Part shown: piece by piece, positions 59,581 to 64,000 of the stretch | Layout of the letters: each line of letters begins with the position of its first letter | How positions within the stretch are numbered: position 1 is the first letter of the stretch | Origin: Brasenia schreberi | Lineage: Eukaryota; Streptophyta; Magnoliopsida; Nymphaeales; Cabombaceae | Direction of reading: 5' to 3' | NCBI GenBank assembly: GCA_036023115.1 | Contig: JAYKKT010000046.1 | Location: forward strand, 2,988,501 to 3,052,500 | Length of the DNA: 64,000 nt | Notes under the pieces: model-generated | Told to the model about the DNA's origin: nothing | Databases searched by the model: none | What the model saw: only the letters and a program-made list of their open reading frames with translations | Position numbers and translations under genes: made by a program

Positions 59581-60359
59581 TAAGAACTTAGTCATGTGAA
59601 CCCAATGCATACAATTCTAAATAATTGGCCAAATCAAGAATCAGCCTAGCTTACTGGGCCGGTCCAGGTCGCTTAGTTGACTTGGCAACTCGGATCATTT
59701 AAGGGTTATTTATTACTGAGGCTCAAAATTACGGAGTTGAAACTACAATTTCAGTTTCCCTCGTAATGAAACATGGATCTCGATATGAAGTACAGGATCC
59801 CTCAATCCCACTTTTTACGTGATTACAAGGCCGACCAACCGCCCACCCCTACTAGTCTATCGTTGGAGTTTTGCCTAATAAATGAAAAAGGTTCAATCAT
59901 CAAGCAATAAAGGTATTAGCTTAAGTAAAAGGGAAACACATATAACAAACACTAATCAAATCCATGTGAAGTGTGCCAAAACGGTTCAATTTCGACTCGA
60001 CCTACCCGATTCAAGAGAGATTTAGGGTGAATCTTAGCTTAAGTTGAAGAGGGTGGGATCAATGAGTTGTTCTGGTTTTTGAGTATAGTGTTGGATCAGT
60101 ATTGCAAACTATTGTATCTCGAAGTCAAGTTTTTTTTATGGTTTAAACATGTCATTACCAGATTAAGGCTTCCCTTTGGGCTCCACTTGCAGCACAGAAC
60201 CATCTTGTAATCATGCATCGCAAGGGATCTAACAGAGTTAAGTATCTTAACTACATTGATTAATATGCTTTTCAAAAAGAGAAACCGGATCATGGCACTG
60301 ATACGGCCATGAAAGCATGGATTTCAGATGAAGTATATATTTTTTAAAAAGTATAAAGA

Positions 60360-60450
60360 CTTAGCTCAAAGGAGAGTGCTGTTGCTCACTCGGTGGGGAG
60401 TTCGACTCTCAGAGGGTGCATCTGTGTGTTAGTATTGAGTGAAGATTAAA
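60360..60450 (+). mobile_element. SINE-like copy
   Basis: GTTGCTCACTCGGTGGGGAG, then a B-box-like AGTTCGACTCTC (about 60401-60412), then GGGTGCATCTGTGTGTTAGT. Same family as 53925-54050. Confidence 0.5.
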
Positions 60451-60801
60451 GTGTAAAGAACAAGATAATTTACATGGATTACTATTGAGAAATAATTTAA
60501 AAAATACACCCAATCAAATTCATCCATGGAAAGTCAACAACCAATAAGAAGCTTCTTCGTGTCTCATCCAATGAGTTAACGACAACTGGACTTTGGGAGC
60601 AGATTCGATAAATACAACACCATGCCATGAATATCTATTTGTGACACATTATAAAAAACTCAATATGTATCAAATTATCCATATATTAGTCGCTATGGGC
60701 ACATCAACACAACCATTCACATAAATATGCGCGTGTGTGTGCGTGCACTCACCGGTAATGGGTTGCCGTCAGTGTGATGCAAGTTTGTTTAGTTCCTGTA
60801 T

Positions 60802-60802
60802 A

Positions 60803-60863
<61 letters not shown>

Positions 60864-60871
60864 TGTGTGTG
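60802..60871. repeat. (TA)n(TG)n microsatellite
   Basis: TA run to about 60836, then TG repeats to 60871 with one TATG interruption, then a short GA run. Confidence 0.97.
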
Positions 60872-61122
60872 ACAGAGAGAGAAAAGGGCGAGACTGATTT
60901 ACCTTAAATCTGACCCTGCTTCACAATGGAACAGGTTTTTTTCTTTGAGAATCCACCCGGCGAGACACGGTGGATGCTTGCGGGGTGGGTAAGAATTACC
61001 ATCCTTATTTAAGGGTTGTATTTCTGTTAGGCCGTGACATAAACCTTAATAAGGATGGCAAGTATGGGTTCAGAGATTCTTTTTTCCAACACGAAATGGG
61101 ACGAATACGAGGGAGAAATGGA

Positions 61123-61123
<1 letters not shown>

Positions 61124-61189
<66 letters not shown>
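61124..61189. repeat. (TA)n microsatellite
   Basis: Uninterrupted TA of about 65 bp. The open frame crossing it (60970-61206) is not supported as a gene. Confidence 0.97.
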
Positions 61190-61191
<2 letters not shown>

Positions 61192-61199
61192 GAGAGTTG

Positions 61200-62059
61200 T
61201 TGTTAGACTCTGATAGATTCTTCTTTATTATTTAGACCATTTATCTCTTTTGCCTTAATGACCCATATTAAAAAGAAGTAAAAGTAAATTTTCCAAAATT
61301 AATATATATTATATAAATTTTAATATATATTAGATCTGATATAGATGATGAAAAAAATATATCATCTATGAGAGTCTACTGACTCCTACTCTCCCTTTCT
61401 CCCTCTTTCTCTATGTATATGCATTCTCTCTCTATATATATAGGTCGAGTATTGTTCGAACCCAGGTTTGATTGTGTTTGGGATTCCAACTCCATTGGGG
61501 TCGGCTTGGGTCAGGGTTGCACTGCCCGGGTATCACCACCCTGATTCTTCCCGTTCCGTACTGGAGAAAAGAATACAACCAATGAAACATTGGCACCAAT
61601 CAACGAGCACGAACAGAGCTCTTTGTGATTACAATCTTATCCGCGTAGAAAGGCATAACGTCTGCCGTGTCTCTTCACGTTGTGTCGAGTTTGGTCGGTC
61701 CGTGTTGTCGTCATCTTGAGCTATAATAAATTGCACGACTCTCGTGATCAGGTTGCATATCTTTACTGTGGGCGAGATGTTCACGGTTTTTCTTCGTCGT
61801 TTTGTTTGACCATCTTTGGATAAATCCTTCATAAACAAGTTGTGCCTTCTGTGTAGTTTGTCAATCCTCGAAAGATACTCGTTAGATTCCCTGTTGCTTC
61901 GCCAAAAGGCACTTCTTTTGTTCCTACTTTTATACATATCCTTTATCATCAATATCCTCATCCTCCCCTTCTATACTCCCATTTACTCTGTGACCTTTCG
62001 TTTCATCTTTATCTCTTCGTCTGAATCGTGCAAGACTCTCCGTCTTCCTTCCTCTTCAG
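61200..62059 (+). promoter_or_regulatory. Upstream region and likely 5' leader of the bZIP gene
   Basis: No coding gene is supported. 61900-62059 is pyrimidine-rich with TCTTCGTCTGAATCGTGCAA and ends CCTCTTCAG|GTAACT, a plausible first noncoding exon with splice donor. A TATA-like CTTTTATACATATCC lies near 61930. Transcription start is inferred only. Confidence 0.4.
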
Positions 62060-62952
62060 GTAACTCGCTATCTCCCTCTCTCTGGCCCGTATTTCTTTGT
62101 GTTTGGCTGAGCAGAAACCCATTTACGGTTTTTCCTCTTGTTTAGGCGTACGGCTTTGTTGATTTTCTAGATTTGGTTTACAAATGAAGCCCCTTAAGTT
62201 TTGATATCTTGCATCTGTGGATCATGAATATACCTAGGCTTTATCTTTTGGTTTTGTGGGTAGGCTTCGGTCCATCACGCTGATCTCTGTAAAGTTGGGG
62301 TTTTGAGTTTTCAGGTTGGGTTTCTCTCTGGTTATTGCTTCTTTATGGGATCCTGTTTCTTTTCATATTTCTGTCACTGTAATTTTTGGTTCTTATTATA
62401 TCAGATGCCTATGTTGACTGCTAATGGACTCTTTTTTGTGTGTTAGGTTAGTTTTCCTTTCAAATGAATAGTTTCTTTCGTTTGTTATCTCTTTATCTTG
62501 TTTCTGTCTTCTTCATAGATCTTCGATTGAAAAAAAATGTTAAGTCAAAATGTATTAATTCTTTTTCTGAGTCAAGCTGGGTTTAGGATGCCCGGGTATC
62601 GAAACCTTCCCACCTGAGGGTTCTTTCAGTCGACCCTCAGCCAGGAGAATCGTAGCTGTTTGTGCATATTTATAAGTTATTTTTTCGCGATTAGTTTGCA
62701 TGTGTTTTATTGCAAGATCTGCCCGTCTTTTTAGTTGTTCAAAAGAAGAGGAGAGAGGCCTCTAAAGTGTTGGAAGAAGATTAAGAACATGATCTTGCCT
62801 TTTTAGAGCTAAATGCTAATAACACAGAAGATCAAACTCAATGGTGACTTATAATTCTTGCAACTGAGCCGAATTAGTGGAGAGAGAAGGTTGGTTTTGG
62901 CTTTGGTGGTTGGAATTGACCTGCATTTGTGCTGTCTCTTTGGTTCTTGCAG
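62060..62952 (+). other. Probable 5'-UTR intron of the bZIP gene
   Basis: Donor CAG|GTAACT at 62060 and acceptor CTTTGGTTCTTGCAG ending at 62952, with a strong pyrimidine tract. It contains an RTE fragment near 62735-62830 (AAAGTGTTGGAAGAAGATTA, then the GAGCTAAATGCTAATA region), which fits non-exonic DNA. Removing it places the two uORFs directly after the exon junction. Inferred from splice-site quality only. Confidence 0.45.
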
Positions 62953-62960
62953 GCCTTCCC

Positions 62961-63011
62961 ATGTTTCTTGAATCAGAGCATACAGCAGTGACTTCTTTCC
63001 GCACTTCATGA
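62961..63011 (+). CDS. Short uORF overlapping the sucrose-control uORF
   Basis: MFLESEHTAVTSFRTS, 16 codons, TGA at 63009-63011. Its stop overlaps the ATG of the next uORF as ATGA, a geometry that permits termination-reinitiation. No conservation was recognised in the peptide itself. Confidence 0.5.
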   Translation: MFLESEHTAVTSFRTS

Positions 63012-63085
63012 GGATCCGCATCAGAGTTCATTTGGTTCAATCTTTCTCGGTTGTATTCCTCTATTGGTTCTACGTCTTCTCTTGA
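63008..63085 (+). CDS. Sucrose-control uORF (SC-uORF) in the bZIP leader
   Basis: A 25-codon uORF: MRIRIR followed by VHLVQSFSVVFLYWFYVFS and TGA. The HLVQSFSVVFLYWFYVFS end is the invariant peptide of group-S1 bZIP leaders (bZIP11 uORF2 in Arabidopsis), which stalls ribosomes when sucrose is high and so represses the main ORF. It is shorter at the N terminus than the 42-codon Arabidopsis version; the conserved C-terminal block is complete. It ends about 100 bases before the main ATG, with no intervening ATG. Confidence 0.95.
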   Translation: MRIRIRVHLVQSFSVVFLYWFYVFS

Positions 63086-63189
63086 ACTGATTCTCCGTGT
63101 TCCAATCTCGGTTTCTCCTTCTTGTTCATACTACATAGCTCTGCAATAATCTTCATACATTATTAGCAAAGAGTGTTGGCAATAAGTCG

Positions 63190-63741
63190 ATGTCTGCCCG
63201 TTTCCAATTCAAGGCCATGGATGCAGCCATTGCTGCACCATCTCCGCCCTTGCAGATGGTGAATTCTGCTCCTCTTAGTTCTGGATCTGAAGCTGATCCA
63301 TGTGTGATCACTGAGAGGAAACGGAAACGGATGATATCAAATCGAGAGTCAGCTAGGCGGTCCAGGACGAGGAAGCAACAGCAATTGGATCATCTGTTGA
63401 ACGAAGTTACTAAGCTCCAGACTGAAAACATACAGTTGGTATCTGGGATTGATGTAACAGAGCAACAGTACCGTAGAATCGAAGGTGAAAATGCAGTGTT
63501 GCAAGCTCAGGTGAATGAGCTTACCGAGAGGCTCCAGTCTCTGAATTCTATGCTGCATTTCCTGCAAGATTTCAGTGGGCTTGACATGGATATACCAGAA
63601 ATCCCAGACCCACTTCCGAAACCATGGCAGCCGCCGTGCCCCATGGATATACCAGAAATTCCAGACCCACTTCTGAAACCATGGCAGCTGCCATGCCCCG
63701 CCCAAGCCATTTTCGCCTCTGCAGATGCATTTCAGTACTGA
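63190..63741 (+). CDS. Group-S1 bZIP transcription factor (bZIP11/44/53 type)
   Basis: A 183-aa intronless ORF. The basic region ERKRKRMISNRESARRSRTR (42-61) has the invariant N51-x7-R59 DNA-contact pattern. The leucine zipper repeats at L69, L76, L83, T90, I97, L104, L111 and L118. S1 bZIPs are nuclear factors that bind ACGT/ACTCAT elements, usually as heterodimers with group C, and control amino-acid and sugar-starvation responses. Together with the SC-uORF this fixes the group. The exact orthologue (bZIP1/2/11/44/53) is not resolved. M10 is a possible alternative start. The C terminus contains a tandem 19-residue duplication (residues 133-170), not usual for the family. Confidence 0.96.
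   Translation: MSARFQFKAMDAAIAAPSPPLQMVNSAPLSSGSEADPCVITERKRKRMISNRESARRSRTRKQQQLDHLLNEVTKLQTENIQLVSGIDVTEQQYRRIEGENAVLQAQVNELTERLQSLNSMLHFLQDFSGLDMDIPEIPDPLPKPWQPPCPMDIPEIPDPLLKPWQLPCPAQAIFASADAFQY
63586..63699 (+). repeat. 57-bp in-frame tandem duplication in the bZIP C terminus
   Basis: Units 63586-63642 and 63643-63699 encode MDIPEIPDPLPKPWQPPCP and MDIPEIPDPLLKPWQLPCP. They differ at only a few bases, so the duplication is recent compared with the family. It adds 19 residues between the zipper and the conserved SADAFQY-type end. Confidence 0.96.
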
Positions 63742-64000
63742 ACTATCCCTATTTGAGGGTATGATTATTTGTGTTTTGTTAACTTGGTGTGCTAGTTAGG
63801 AATCCAGGATTGCTTGTGTGCTTCCATTCCGTTTTCTGTGTTTATTGGCGCTGTTGGATGTAAACAAACTGATAATGTGAACTCTGTTTTGGTGTTAAGA
63901 CTCTGTATGGTATTGAAAGTTTATGCTTTTGTTGGTTTAAGATTTTGTTCGTACTTCTTATATCTTTATGATCCCTCTGATCTTGTATATTGGCTAACCT
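63742..64000 (+). other. bZIP 3' UTR and flank
   Basis: T-rich sequence after the TGA with no open frame; probable 3' UTR. No clear AATAAA signal; several TTGT/TGTA-rich far-upstream-type elements are present. Confidence 0.5.

Noticed and set aside
63349..63710. Minus-strand frames opposite the bZIP gene
   Set aside because: Antisense shadows of a well-supported bZIP; the Gly/Trp-rich repeat reflects the C-terminal duplication.

Overview
This is a nuclear plant (angiosperm) window. It has multi-exon genes with long, repeat-filled introns, plant hAT, copia and RTE-type transposons, an inserted piece of plastid DNA, and a group-S1 bZIP gene with the plant sucrose-control uORF. The species cannot be fixed from sequence alone. 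No bacterial-type features (operons, CRISPR, IS elements) are present.

The left two thirds hold two conserved housekeeping genes, both on the minus strand in head-to-tail order. MCM7 (1-13038, 14 exons recovered, last ~60 codons beyond the left edge) encodes a subunit of the MCM2-7 replicative helicase. Two tandem E2F-type sites lie about 90-110 bp upstream of its start codon. VPS51 (15447-40057, 20 exons, 785 codons) encodes the plant Vps51/UNHINGED subunit of the GARP/EARP tethering complex. All exon junctions keep the reading frame. Two VPS51 introns use GC rather than GT donors, and one of these has an in-frame GT alternative that would add seven residues. In Arabidopsis the same two genes are near neighbours (At4g02060 and At4g02030), so this looks like old microsynteny; they work in unrelated processes.

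The introns carry a dated record of insertions: 5'-truncated RTE LINE copies, some under 110 bp and several with 11-20 bp target-site duplications; a decayed hAT transposase in MCM7 intron 6; a copia gag-protease fragment in VPS51 intron 15 joined through scrambled filler DNA; several short non-autonomous hAT relatives; a three-unit ~330 bp tandem array in VPS51 intron 1; and a 27-base G run.

From about 41.5 to 53 kb is a nested transposon block. A 3315-bp hAT element with a perfect 8-bp target duplication sits inside the LTR of a copia element. Next to it an inverted second copia element is split by a 2.6-kb RTE LINE with a perfect 16-bp target duplication. Two unassigned protein-coding exons lie just beyond (53064-53405, minus).

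From 53.7 to 61.2 kb is gene-poor: long TA microsatellites, tRNA-derived SINE-like copies, dispersed repeats nested in one another, and a plastid insert (rpl23-trnI-CAU-ycf2 junction). The right end holds an intronless bZIP coding region (63190-63741, plus) preceded by a short uORF that overlaps, by ATGA, the conserved sucrose-control uORF, and probably by a 5'-UTR intron.
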